Of a stretch of DNA of 64,000 nt, positions 1-7,607 are shown one piece after another; position 1 is the first letter of the stretch; each line of letters opens with the position of its first letter. Source of the DNA: Microbacterium sp. CSI-V (lineage in GTDB: Bacteria; Actinomycetota; Actinomycetes; Actinomycetales; Microbacteriaceae); the NCBI RefSeq assembly GCF_001984105.1, contig NZ_MTQM01000008.1, forward strand, positions 372,001-436,000, read 5' to 3'. The notes beneath the pieces were generated by a model. The model had not been told where the DNA came from and searched no databases. It saw only the letters and a list, made by a program, of their open reading frames with translations. Position numbers and translations under genes: made by a program.

Positions 1-68
1 GGTGAAATGCAGCGAAGGGCGCATGGAGGGTCTCCGAAGGAAGGGTCCCGGAAGGGGGAGGGGGAAGG

Positions 69-1115
69 TCAGGCTCGGGGCGCCGCAACCGACTCGCGCT
101 CGACGAGCGGGCACGCCAGCAGCGTCGGCGCGAAGGATGCCGCCCGCTCGCCCGACCCGCTGACGACGGCGTACAACGCGTCGACGGCCCACGCCCCCAT
201 CTCGTAGTGCGGGAGGGCGACGGTGGTCAAAGGCGGGAACAAGCTTTCGGGGATCGGCGCCTGGTCGTCGAACCCGACCACCGACAGGTCGCCGGGGATC
301 GAGAGCCCGCGTTCCCCGGCTGCCCGGTAGGCGCCCATCGCCATCCGGTCGTTGTAGCAGAACAGCGCCGTAGGGCCCGCATCCAGGAGGGCGTTCGTGG
401 CGGTGTAGCCGCCGCGGGCGTCGGAGCTCCCCTCGGCGACCAACCCCTCGGTGGGCAGCCCCGCCGCGGCCATCGCCTCGAGGTAGCCACCGAGGCGACC
501 GCGGGTGGCCGGGACGTCTTCGGCGCTCGCGGCGAAGGCGATGCGGCGGTGCCCCCGCGCGACGAGCATCTCGACGACCGCCACGGCCCCGGCGCGTTCG
601 TCGGGGAGGACGGCGGGCAGGATGCCGGAGCTGTCGCGCGCACCGATGAGAACGGCCGGGCGGGCGGAGAGGTTCTCGGGCGCGACGATCTCGTCGTGGT
701 AGACGGTGGCGTAGATGATGCCGTCGACCTGGCGGTCGAGGAACGCCTGCACCTGCACCGGGGGGACCTCCGGATCGGGGTTCAGCTCGGAGTTGATGAT
801 CGCCAGCGTGAGGTTGTGGCGGCTCGCCTCCTCCTGCGCCCCGAGGATGATGCGACCGGCGTGCGGGGTGGTCGCGATCTCCTCGGTGAGGAGTCCGATC
901 ATCTCCGACGCCTGCGTGCGCAGGCCACGGGCCAGGCGGTTCGGACGGTAGCCGAGCTCCTCCGCGGCGACGCGCACACGAGCGGCGGTCTCTTCGCTGA
1001 CCCGGGTGTGCGGGGTGGCGTTGAGCACGTGCGAGACGGTGGTCTGCGACACCCCGGCGCGCGCGGCGACGTCACGGATCCCCGCCGTCTTCTCGGTCAG
1101 CCGCGTCTCGGTCAT
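69..1115 (-). CDS. LacI-family transcriptional regulator of the inulin/DFA locus
   Basis: A 348-residue LacI/GalR repressor. Residues about 13-32 form the LacI helix-turn-helix (IRDVAARAGVSQTTVSHVLN), followed by a hinge and a periplasmic-binding-like effector domain. An upstream GTG at 1130 is in frame, but ATG at 1115 has the purine-rich GAGGGGGG just before it, so I chose 1115. It is the last gene of the leftward run SBP, permeases, GH91 hydrolase, regulator, and its start is 11 nt downstream of the hydrolase stop. The likely role is to sense a fructo-saccharide or DFA III and control both arms of the locus through the palindromes at 5750-5901. The effector is inferred from context. Confidence 0.9.
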   Translation of the reverse strand: MTETRLTEKTAGIRDVAARAGVSQTTVSHVLNATPHTRVSEETAARVRVAAEELGYRPNRLARGLRTQASEMIGLLTEEIATTPHAGRIILGAQEEASRHNLTLAIINSELNPDPEVPPVQVQAFLDRQVDGIIYATVYHDEIVAPENLSARPAVLIGARDSSGILPAVLPDERAGAVAVVEMLVARGHRRIAFAASAEDVPATRGRLGGYLEAMAAAGLPTEGLVAEGSSDARGGYTATNALLDAGPTALFCYNDRMAMGAYRAAGERGLSIPGDLSVVGFDDQAPIPESLFPPLTTVALPHYEMGAWAVDALYAVVSGSGERAASFAPTLLACPLVERESVAAPRA

Positions 1116-1126
1116 CGTCGCCCCCC

Positions 1127-2509
1127 TCACGTTCGTACCATCTTCTGCCCCGGCACGGTGCTGTGCGACGTCCGGACGGCGGGTGTGAAGCGGACCGCGT
1201 TGACCGTGAGGTCGGCATCCACCTCGTCCTCGGTCCCGGAGTCGAGGATCGTGTTACCGGTGGACGCCGCGTCCACGCGCACCGCGACCACCGCGAGCGG
1301 CCGTGCCTCCGCGGTCGACAGCAATGCCTCGACCTGCGCCTCGAATGCGGAATCCTGTGAGCCCGGGTCGACGTCGGAGGCCACGACGTGATTGTCGGAC
1401 ACCCGGTTGCCGCGGCCCGCGGCCAGCCGGACGATCACGGGCGCCGCACCGTCCGGCCGGACCCGTGACGCGGCGACCACCTCGGAGAAGTGGTTGCCGA
1501 TGATCGAGTTGCCGTCGCCGTCGACGTTCACGAGGCCGAACGCGTCGTCGTAACGTCCCTCGACCCCGAGGAACGGTGTCCACGGCTCGTGGTCGCGCAG
1601 GAAGTGATTGGATGCCACGAGGTTCTCGGAACTGCCGGCCGCCAGGACCACCATGCCGGGGTAGAACGAGTGCAGGCGGTTGTTGGTGACGCTGGACCGT
1701 GTCACCGCGTGGAGCGAGACGCTGCTGGACCCGCGCGGAAAGACGTTGTTGGCGGTGATGAGCAGACCGCCGTGATTCTCGGCGTAGATGGAATGACCCG
1801 CGAACCCCGCGCCGATGAGGTTGTCGGTGATCTTCGACGCCTGCCCCCACCCGCGCAGCTCCACGCAGCTCCCGCACTCGGCGATGAAGTTGTCGTGGAT
1901 CGACAGCGCGTCGGCGTTGTAGATGGTGAGCGCGTTCTCGAGGTACACGAACCCCATCCCGTTCACGCGGAAGGAGTCATTGGCATCCCGGACGAAGATC
2001 CCGGTCTTGCCGTTGACGTAGGAGTTCTCCACATTGTCGTCGGGTCCGGGCGCCGTGAAATGCAGACCGTCGATGCAGAAGCCGCTGAACTCCACCGAGC
2101 TGATCCGCGGGCTGCCCGTGCGCGCCACGAGAAACGCGGCTCCGGATGACTCGTCGTCCGGCTGAACGTCGACGAGATCGACCATGACCCGGCTCCCGCC
2201 CGGCCAAAGCTCGTGCAACCCCGCCCACTCGGACTCGGGGACGTTGAACCGGATGCTGGAGGACGTGAACCCGTGCCCCGCCCCCTCGATGCGCACGAAG
2301 CTGAGGTCGATGACCACCTGCGTGCGCAGGCGGTAGTCGCCCGGCGGGATCTGGATGACGGCTCCGGGACGACCGCCGTCTTCGACGTCGGCCCCCTGCT
2401 GGCGCTCTTTGACGTCGCGCAGGATGTCGTTGATCACCGCGCCGATGTCCTGAGCGGCGTCGCCATGGGGCCATTCGGTCACGTCGTAGCGGTTGTTGCG
2501 CGGAGGCAT
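1127..2509 (-). CDS. GH91 difructose-anhydride III hydrolase (intracellular)
   Basis: A 460-residue right-handed beta-helix protein of glycoside hydrolase family 91. Landmark strings shared with inulin fructotransferases are DIGAVIN near the N terminus, PGAVIQIPPGDY, GHGFTSSSIR, NGKTGI, GMGFVYLE and NFIAECGSCVEL. The overall sequence, including the opening NRYDVTEW and the segment ESEWAGLHELWPGGSR, matches my recollection of the intracellular Arthrobacter DFA-IIIase, which opens DFA III to inulobiose, better than that of the secreted fructotransferases. No signal peptide is present, consistent with a cytoplasmic role after import. An in-frame ATG at 2539 exists, but ATG 2509 has AAGGAG 9 nt upstream. 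Hydrolase versus transferase activity is inferred. Confidence 0.82.
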   Translation of the reverse strand: MPPRNNRYDVTEWPHGDAAQDIGAVINDILRDVKERQQGADVEDGGRPGAVIQIPPGDYRLRTQVVIDLSFVRIEGAGHGFTSSSIRFNVPESEWAGLHELWPGGSRVMVDLVDVQPDDESSGAAFLVARTGSPRISSVEFSGFCIDGLHFTAPGPDDNVENSYVNGKTGIFVRDANDSFRVNGMGFVYLENALTIYNADALSIHDNFIAECGSCVELRGWGQASKITDNLIGAGFAGHSIYAENHGGLLITANNVFPRGSSSVSLHAVTRSSVTNNRLHSFYPGMVVLAAGSSENLVASNHFLRDHEPWTPFLGVEGRYDDAFGLVNVDGDGNSIIGNHFSEVVAASRVRPDGAAPVIVRLAAGRGNRVSDNHVVASDVDPGSQDSAFEAQVEALLSTAEARPLAVVAVRVDAASTGNTILDSGTEDEVDADLTVNAVRFTPAVRTSHSTVPGQKMVRT

Positions 2510-2540
2510 CGGCGAGTTCTCCTTATCTGCGAGTGCCATG

Positions 2541-3377
2541 TCAGCCCTTCACAGCACCCAGGGTGAGACCGGCGACGATGTGCCGCTGGAGGAACAGCGT
2601 GAGCAGGATGACGGGGACCGAGTAGACCGTCGCCAGCGCCGTCATGCCACCCCAGTCGAGGCCGAACTGGGTCTGGAAGTTCGCGATGACGACGGGCGTC
2701 GTCTGCGCTCGCACGGAGGTGAGGAGCAGCGCGAAGAGGAACTCGTTCCACGAGGCGAGGAACGCGAAGATCGCCGTGACCGCGAGCCCCCCGGACACCA
2801 CAGGCAGCACGACGCGCACCATCGCCTGGAGACGGGAGCACCCGTCGACTTCGGCGGCTTCGCCCAGCTCATCGGGCACCGCCTCGAAGAAGCTGGCCAT
2901 GAGCCAGATCGACAACGGCAGCGAGATCGTCGTGTGCGCGAGGGCCAGCCCGAACGAGGTATCGGTGAGGCCCAGCGATCGCATCACCTCGATGAGAGGC
3001 GCTCCGACGGCGATGGTCGGAACCATGCGGGTCACGAGGGCCGCGAGGATGAACACGCGACCGCTCGGTGTGCGGAACCGCGTGATCGCGTAGGCCGCCG
3101 GTACGGCCAACAGAAGCGACAGGGCGGTCGAGATCACCGCGGTCACCACGCTGTTGATCAGGGCGGCCGGCACTCCCGCGCGCGACAGCGCCGAGACGTA
3201 GTTCTCGAGCGTCCAGACGCCGGGGAGGACCGTGGGCGGAACGGCGATGGCATCCAACGGGGTCTTGAACGACGTCAGGAGGAGGTAGAGGAAGGGGAAG
3301 CCGTACAGGGCGACGGCGACGGCGAGCAGTGCCCACAGCACCACGCGGCTGCGGCCGACCGTTTCGAGGGGGTTCAT
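2541..3377 (-). CDS. Carbohydrate ABC transporter permease (CUT1, MalG type)
   Basis: A 278-residue inner-membrane permease with six predicted membrane segments. The cytoplasmic EAA loop is visible as ELGEAAEVDGCSRLQAMVRV, which docks the ATPase subunit. It ends in the usual MalG-like tail (QRHIVAGLTLGAVKG). The ATG at 3377 overlaps the stop of the upstream permease (ATGA), which fixes the start and implies translational coupling. With the MalF-like partner it should form the channel for a fructan-derived oligosaccharide or DFA III. No ATP-binding subunit is encoded in the locus, so a shared MsiK-type ATPase from elsewhere is expected. Confidence 0.93.
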   Translation of the reverse strand: MNPLETVGRSRVVLWALLAVAVALYGFPFLYLLLTSFKTPLDAIAVPPTVLPGVWTLENYVSALSRAGVPAALINSVVTAVISTALSLLLAVPAAYAITRFRTPSGRVFILAALVTRMVPTIAVGAPLIEVMRSLGLTDTSFGLALAHTTISLPLSIWLMASFFEAVPDELGEAAEVDGCSRLQAMVRVVLPVVSGGLAVTAIFAFLASWNEFLFALLLTSVRAQTTPVVIANFQTQFGLDWGGMTALATVYSVPVILLTLFLQRHIVAGLTLGAVKG

Positions 3378-4354
3378 CGCGCGGTACCTCCGGGACGCCA
3401 GATGAGCAGGACGGCCGCGATCGCGACGGCGAGCATGGCCACGAGGTAGACCGTGCCCATCGCGCTCGCCAGGCCCGGGTCGCCGAAGCGCGTCATCGTG
3501 CGGTAGATCAGCAGGCTGAGGGTGGTGGTGCTGTTCTGCGGCCCACCGTCGGTCTGGATGAGGATGATGTCGAACGCCCGTGCCGCGTCGATGCCCCGGA
3601 CGATCAGGGCCACGGCGATCACGGGCCGCAGCAGCGGAAGGATGATGCTGAACAGGATTCGGGGGTAGCGAGCCCCGTCGATGCGGGCGGCTTCGATGAC
3701 GTCGCCCGGGATGTTCTGCAGTCCCGCGAACAGCACGAGCGTGATGAACGACGTCGTCAGCCAGATGTCCGGCACCGCCACCGAGAACAGGGCGATGCGC
3801 GGATCGCTCAGCCACGCGATCTGGCTCGGATCCGACAGGATGCCGACACGGGTGAGCAGCTCGTTGACGATGCCGAAGTTGTCGATGAGCAGGAAACGCC
3901 ACAGGAGTCCCGCGACGACGGGGGCGATCATGAGCGGATACATGAAGATCGTGCGGAAGACCGCCGATCGACGTCCCAGAGCGGTGAAGAGCAGGGCGAC
4001 GGCGAGGCCGAGGACGAACTCCGCCGTCACCACGACGACCGTGTAGACCACTGTGCGCATCGATGCCGACTGGAACGTCTCGGACCCGAAGGCCGCGGCG
4101 TAGTTGGCGAGCCCGACGAATGTGCGACCGGCTCCCGCGAACGGCGAGATCTCGAAGAAGCTGTCGTAGACGAAGCGGACGAGCGGCCACAGCACGAACA
4201 CAGCGAGAAACAGCGCTGCCGGGGCCATGAGGGCCAGGGCGAAGCGCCGGTCTCCGGCGTCCTTGCTGCGGCGCCGACGCGGGGCCGCCGGCACGTCCCG
4301 CGACGGGGCGGCCGGGGCCACCCCGTCGCGGGCGGGAGGAGCAATGGTCTCCAC
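3374..4354 (-). CDS. Carbohydrate ABC transporter permease (CUT1, MalF type)
   Basis: A 326-residue permease with a proline- and arginine-rich cytoplasmic N terminus of about 35 residues and then six membrane segments beginning near FALALMAPAALFLAVFVLW. The EAA loop reads EAARIDGARYPRILFSIILP. It sits 22 nt downstream of the substrate-binding lipoprotein gene and overlaps the MalG-like gene by four bases. It is the partner of that permease in the importer of the inulin/DFA locus. Substrate assignment rests on the flanking GH91 genes only. Confidence 0.93.
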   Translation of the reverse strand: METIAPPARDGVAPAAPSRDVPAAPRRRRSKDAGDRRFALALMAPAALFLAVFVLWPLVRFVYDSFFEISPFAGAGRTFVGLANYAAAFGSETFQSASMRTVVYTVVVVTAEFVLGLAVALLFTALGRRSAVFRTIFMYPLMIAPVVAGLLWRFLLIDNFGIVNELLTRVGILSDPSQIAWLSDPRIALFSVAVPDIWLTTSFITLVLFAGLQNIPGDVIEAARIDGARYPRILFSIILPLLRPVIAVALIVRGIDAARAFDIILIQTDGGPQNSTTTLSLLIYRTMTRFGDPGLASAMGTVYLVAMLAVAIAAVLLIWRPGGTAR

Positions 4355-4376
4355 GGAATGCTTTCGAACGGGATCG

Positions 4377-5699
4377 TCAGTTGACGATCGACTGGATCTG
4401 GGTCTTGGCGTCGGAGAGGAGCTTGGCGGTGTCCGCTCCCGGCTCGACGGCCTTCTGCAGCATCGGCACGAGCACCGAGTCGACGATCTCCTGCCACTCC
4501 GGCGTCGCCGGGCGGGGCGCGGAGCCGGGAGCTTCGAGGGTCTTCACGAGGGCCCCGTAGTTCTCGAACCCGGCGACGTCGGCCTTCGACTCGAACGCGC
4601 TCTTGCGGGCGACGAGTCCCAGCGACGTGTCGGCGGCGAGGTCGTTGTGCTCGTACGCGAACGCGATGAAGTCCTTCGCGGCATCCTGCTTCGTCCCGCT
4701 CGCGGGCACCGACAGGTACCAGGCGCCGGGAACCCCGGCCACTCCCCCGGGTCCGCCGATCATGGGCGCGACGCCGATGGAGTCCTTCACGGGCGAATCC
4801 GCCGGAGTCTGCCGGTAGGCGTGGCCCCAGAAGCGCATCATGGCGAGTTTGCCCTGGTAAAAGAGGTTCTGCGCTCCGGCCCAGTCGAGCTGGGCGGCAC
4901 CGGACGGCGCGTACGGCAGCAGGCTGACGTAGAAGTCGAGAGCCGCCTTGTGCTTCGCGTCGTCGATGGTGACGTCGCCGCTCGAGGGGTCGAGGACCAT
5001 CTGCGACTCCCCGGCCTGCGAGACGGTGGCGAGCCACTCGGTCTCGACGGCGCCCTTCACGTCGGTGCCGTAGAGGTCGACGGTTCCATCGCCATCGGTG
5101 TCACGGGTGAAGAATTCGGCGACGTCGCGGTACTGCTCCCACGTGGTGGGGGCGGCCAGCGGGTAGCCGTACTTCGCCTGGAAGTCGGCCTTGTTGGTGG
5201 CGTCCTCGAACAGGTCGGTGCGGTAGAAGAGGATCTCGGAGTTCGTCCACACCGGCATCCCGATGTGCTTCCCGTCGACCTGCGACTCCCCCACGAGACC
5301 GTCGAAGAGATCGTTCTTCACGTCGTCCGTGAACAGGTCGTCGAGGGGGGCGAGACCCGGAGCGAAGGCCGGGAGCCAGATGGCATCCAGGGCGGCGACG
5401 TCGAACGACGGCGTGCCGGCCTGGAGTTCGGACTGGATGCGGTCGTACAGGCCGTCGTAGGGCAGCTCGACGAGCGTGACGTCGGTGCCCTTCTCCTTCT
5501 TGTAGAGGTCGGCGATCGGCTGGAGCTCGGCCTTGCCGCCGCCCTCCACGACGACGGTGAGGGTGGAATCCTCCTCGGCTGCACCGGTGCCGCCGCCGGC
5601 ACCGCATCCGGTGAGGACGACGGCCGCGGCCGCCACGACGGCGAGCGGTCCGATCGCGCGCCGGACGAGTCCGGTCTGCTGTTGCGTGCGAAGCTTCAT
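4377..5699 (-). CDS. ABC transporter substrate-binding lipoprotein (CUT1)
   Basis: A 440-residue extracellular solute-binding protein of the family-1 sugar type. The signal peptide ends in a lipobox LTGC with the lipidated Cys at residue 32, so the mature protein is anchored outside the membrane. The open frame extends upstream to 5804, but ATG 5699 is preceded by GAAGGAG at proper spacing and gives the signal peptide a proper N terminus. First gene of the leftward operon, its promoter (TTGACG at 5806-5811, 17 nt, TTAGCT at 5783-5788, minus strand) is followed by a LacI-type palindrome at 5750-5765. It probably captures DFA III or short inulin products released outside the cell; this is inferred from the GH91 neighbours. 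Confidence 0.92.
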   Translation of the reverse strand: MKLRTQQQTGLVRRAIGPLAVVAAAAVVLTGCGAGGGTGAAEEDSTLTVVVEGGGKAELQPIADLYKKEKGTDVTLVELPYDGLYDRIQSELQAGTPSFDVAALDAIWLPAFAPGLAPLDDLFTDDVKNDLFDGLVGESQVDGKHIGMPVWTNSEILFYRTDLFEDATNKADFQAKYGYPLAAPTTWEQYRDVAEFFTRDTDGDGTVDLYGTDVKGAVETEWLATVSQAGESQMVLDPSSGDVTIDDAKHKAALDFYVSLLPYAPSGAAQLDWAGAQNLFYQGKLAMMRFWGHAYRQTPADSPVKDSIGVAPMIGGPGGVAGVPGAWYLSVPASGTKQDAAKDFIAFAYEHNDLAADTSLGLVARKSAFESKADVAGFENYGALVKTLEAPGSAPRPATPEWQEIVDSVLVPMLQKAVEPGADTAKLLSDAKTQIQSIVN

Positions 5700-5749
5700 C
5701 ACTTCGACTCCTTCGTGAGTGATTCGGGAAAGTGTGGGTAGGAGTCTCC

Positions 5750-5901
5750 GCCAATACGTTTTGGCAAATCGTCTTGGCATGAAGCTAACGGCCGCATGCC
5801 GCACCCGTCAAGCGCGGCCGGAGGCCAAAGTCTTTGGCGCTTGCCCGCCCCGCGAGCCCGTTCTACTCTCGCCTCGAGGCTGCATGCCAAATCCATTTGG
5901 C
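5750..5901. promoter_or_regulatory. Divergent promoters with three LacI-type operators
   Basis: Three related palindromes lie between the binding-protein gene and the GH91 gene: GCCAATACGTTTTGGC (5750-5765), GCCAAAGTCTTTGGC (5824-5838) and GCCAAATCCATTTGGC (5886-5901). The consensus is GCCAAA-N3/4-TTTGGC, the size and symmetry expected for a LacI-family dimer. A rightward promoter fits TTGCCC (5841-5846), 17 nt, TACTCT (5864-5869), with one operator just upstream of the -35 and one just after the start point. A leftward promoter fits TTGACG/TTAGCT (5811 to 5783). An extra TTGGCA half-site is at 5774-5779. The palindromes are seen directly; binding by the local LacI protein is inferred. Confidence 0.75.
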
Positions 5902-5914
5902 TCGAAGGAGAACC

Positions 5915-6133
5915 ATGACCCGCATACGCTCACGCCGACTCGCGCCGGCGGCCACCGCCTCCGCGGGCGGACTCACCCGGCGGGGGTTCCTCTCCATCGC
6001 CCTCGCGGCCGGCGCCGTCGGCACCTGGGGCGCCCGCCCCGCCGTCGCGGCACCCACGGCCGGCGCAGCAGCCCCCGCCGCCGCGAACACGCCACCCGCA
6101 CGACCCCACCGCACGCTGCTCGGCGTGCTCTGA
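5915..6133 (+). CDS. Orphaned Tat signal peptide of the downstream GH91 enzyme
   Basis: A 72-residue ORF with GAAGGAG before its ATG. It encodes a textbook twin-arginine signal: TRRGFLS (Arg22-Arg23), then the hydrophobic SIALAAGAVG and a cleavage region PAVAAP. It stops at TGA 6131-6133, 31 nt before the GH91 ATG, which is in another frame. That GH91 frame is open upstream through this region. Dropping one base at about 6129-6131 would read GVLDANDPNGEGAD straight into MPSAIYDVTTW, giving a 486-residue secreted precursor like those known for inulin fructotransferases. I therefore read this as the detached export signal, cut off by a mutation or a sequence error. Confidence 0.7.
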   Translation: MTRIRSRRLAPAATASAGGLTRRGFLSIALAAGAVGTWGARPAVAAPTAGAAAPAAANTPPARPHRTLLGVL

Positions 6134-6164
6134 CGCGAACGACCCGAACGGCGAAGGAGCCGAC

Positions 6165-7376
6165 ATGCCCTCGGCCATCTACGACGTGACGACCTGGACG
6201 ATCCCCTCCGCACCGACGGTCACGGCCTCCACCGACATCGGCGCCGTGATCAACAGCATCATCGCCGACATCAAGTCGACGCAGACCTCCCAGGCGTCGA
6301 AGCCCGGAGCGGTGATCTACATCCCGCCGGGCGACTACTCGCTCAAGACCCGCGCCGTCATCGACATCAGCTACCTGCAGATCAAGGGCTCGGGCCACGG
6401 TTTCACGTCGTCGAGCATCCGGTACAACGCGGGCGACACGTCGTCGTGGTGGGAGATCTTCCCCGGCGGCAGCCGGATCCGCGTCGAGAACACCGACGGC
6501 AACGCCGAGGCGTTCCTCATCCAGCGCTCCGGATCGCCGCGACTGAGCTCGATCGAGTTCATCGACTTCTGCCTCGACGGCGTCTCATTCACGCCGAACC
6601 AGAACAGCTACACCAACGGCAAGATCGGCATCCGCTCCACCAGCGACACCGACTCCCTGCGGATTGCCGGGATGGGCCTGGTGTACCTGCAGCGCGGGCT
6701 CGTCATCACGGGCGCCGACGCGCTGGCGGTGACGAACAACTTCATCGCCGAGTGCGGCAGTTGCATCGAGCTCGTCGCCTCCGGACAGGCCAGCCTCGTC
6801 AGCGGCAACCTCGTCGGCGCGGGCCCCTACGGATTCTCGATCTTCGCCGAGGGCCACTTCGGTCTGCTCATCTCGGGCAACAACGTGTTCCCTCGCGGCA
6901 AGAGCAGCGTCCACCTGAAGAACTGCGGGAACAGCAGCGTCACGGCGAACCGCCTGCACAGCTTCTTCTCCGGCATGATCACGACCGAGGGCACCTGCGA
7001 CAACAACCTGATCAGCAGCAACCACTTCCTGCGCAACCGCGAGAGCTTCCCGCCGTTCCAGAGCGTCCCCGCCCCGCAGGACGACCTCTTCGGGCTGATC
7101 CACGTACGCGGCAGCGGGAACACCGTGGTCACGAACCATTTCTCGTTCGACGTCCCGCCGGCGAACGTCCTGCCCTCGGGTGCGGTTCCCACGATGGTCC
7201 TGGTGAAATCGGGGAGCAACAACTACCTGGCGATGAACCACCACGCCGCGAACGTCGCGGTCCGGTCGGCGGTGCTCGATGGGAGCACGACGAACACCAA
7301 GGTCCTGGATTCCGGTACGACGGCCGAGTTCCAGGCACTCGGCGCGGCGACCTACGGCTTCCGCGCGACGCCCTGA
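6165..7376 (+). CDS. GH91 inulin fructotransferase (DFA-forming)
   Basis: A 403-residue catalytic domain of GH91. Motifs in order are YDVTTW, DIGAVINSIIADIK, PGAVIYIPPGDY, GHGFTSSSIRYN, FCLDGV, NGKIGI, NFIAECGSCIEL, GNNVFPRG, NRLHSFFSGM and LDSGTT. They closely follow known inulin fructotransferases (EC 4.2.2.17/18), which cleave fructose disaccharide units from inulin ends as difructose anhydride; DFA I versus DFA III cannot be told from sequence here. Inulin is a polymer, so the enzyme should be exported, but this frame lacks a signal peptide; the Tat signal lies one frame away at 5915-6133. ATG 6165 has GAAGGAG upstream, though those bases also read as codons of the presumed original linker. 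Confidence 0.85.
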   Translation: MPSAIYDVTTWTIPSAPTVTASTDIGAVINSIIADIKSTQTSQASKPGAVIYIPPGDYSLKTRAVIDISYLQIKGSGHGFTSSSIRYNAGDTSSWWEIFPGGSRIRVENTDGNAEAFLIQRSGSPRLSSIEFIDFCLDGVSFTPNQNSYTNGKIGIRSTSDTDSLRIAGMGLVYLQRGLVITGADALAVTNNFIAECGSCIELVASGQASLVSGNLVGAGPYGFSIFAEGHFGLLISGNNVFPRGKSSVHLKNCGNSSVTANRLHSFFSGMITTEGTCDNNLISSNHFLRNRESFPPFQSVPAPQDDLFGLIHVRGSGNTVVTNHFSFDVPPANVLPSGAVPTMVLVKSGSNNYLAMNHHAANVAVRSAVLDGSTTNTKVLDSGTTAEFQALGAATYGFRATP

Positions 7377-7388
7377 CGCCGGGCGGCC

Positions 7389-7458
7389 GGCCTCGGGCTC
7401 GGCCTCGGTCCGGGCTCGGCCTCGGGCTCGGCCTCGGTCCGGGCTCGGCCTCGGGCTC
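7389..7458. repeat. 29-bp tandem repeat, about 2.4 copies
   Basis: The 12-mer GGCCTCGGGCTC alternates with the 17-mer GGCCTCGGTCCGGGCTC. Full 29-bp units occupy 7389-7417 and 7418-7446, with a third 12-mer at 7447-7458. It begins 13 nt after the GH91 stop codon and lies in a 230-nt gene-free stretch. The unit length is not a multiple of three and the reverse-strand ORFs through it are low-complexity, so it is not coding. It could fold into GC hairpins; function unknown. Confidence 0.85.
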
Positions 7459-7607
7459 GGCCCCGGCCCCCCAGCCTCGGTCCGCCGTGCCGTCCCGCGG
7501 AGTCCTTGCCCGACACGCCGACACCGGATGCCACCACCCGGCGCGTCGCCCACGAACTCCGCACGACAGCCCGTATCGCCCCGCGCAGCAGCCCCGGGGA
7601 GCAGGGC

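Noticed and set aside
207..1391. Long open frame antisense to the LacI gene (and many like it across the window)
   Set aside because: GC-rich third positions keep several frames open. The product is low-complexity Arg/Gly/Ala/Asp sequence without domains, and the opposite strand has a clear LacI protein.
2541..4190. 549-residue frame starting inside the MalF-like gene
   Set aside because: Only the part from ATG 3377 is a permease; the first 270 residues are a shadow of the overlapping gene in another frame.
6131..6165. Programmed ribosomal frameshift in the GH91 gene
   Set aside because: I see no slippery heptamer or clear stimulatory structure at the junction; a simple indel explains the sequence better. 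It stays open as a minor option in the finding.
7381..7480. CRISPR-like array
   Set aside because: Repeats are contiguous 29-mers without unique spacers, and no cas genes are present.
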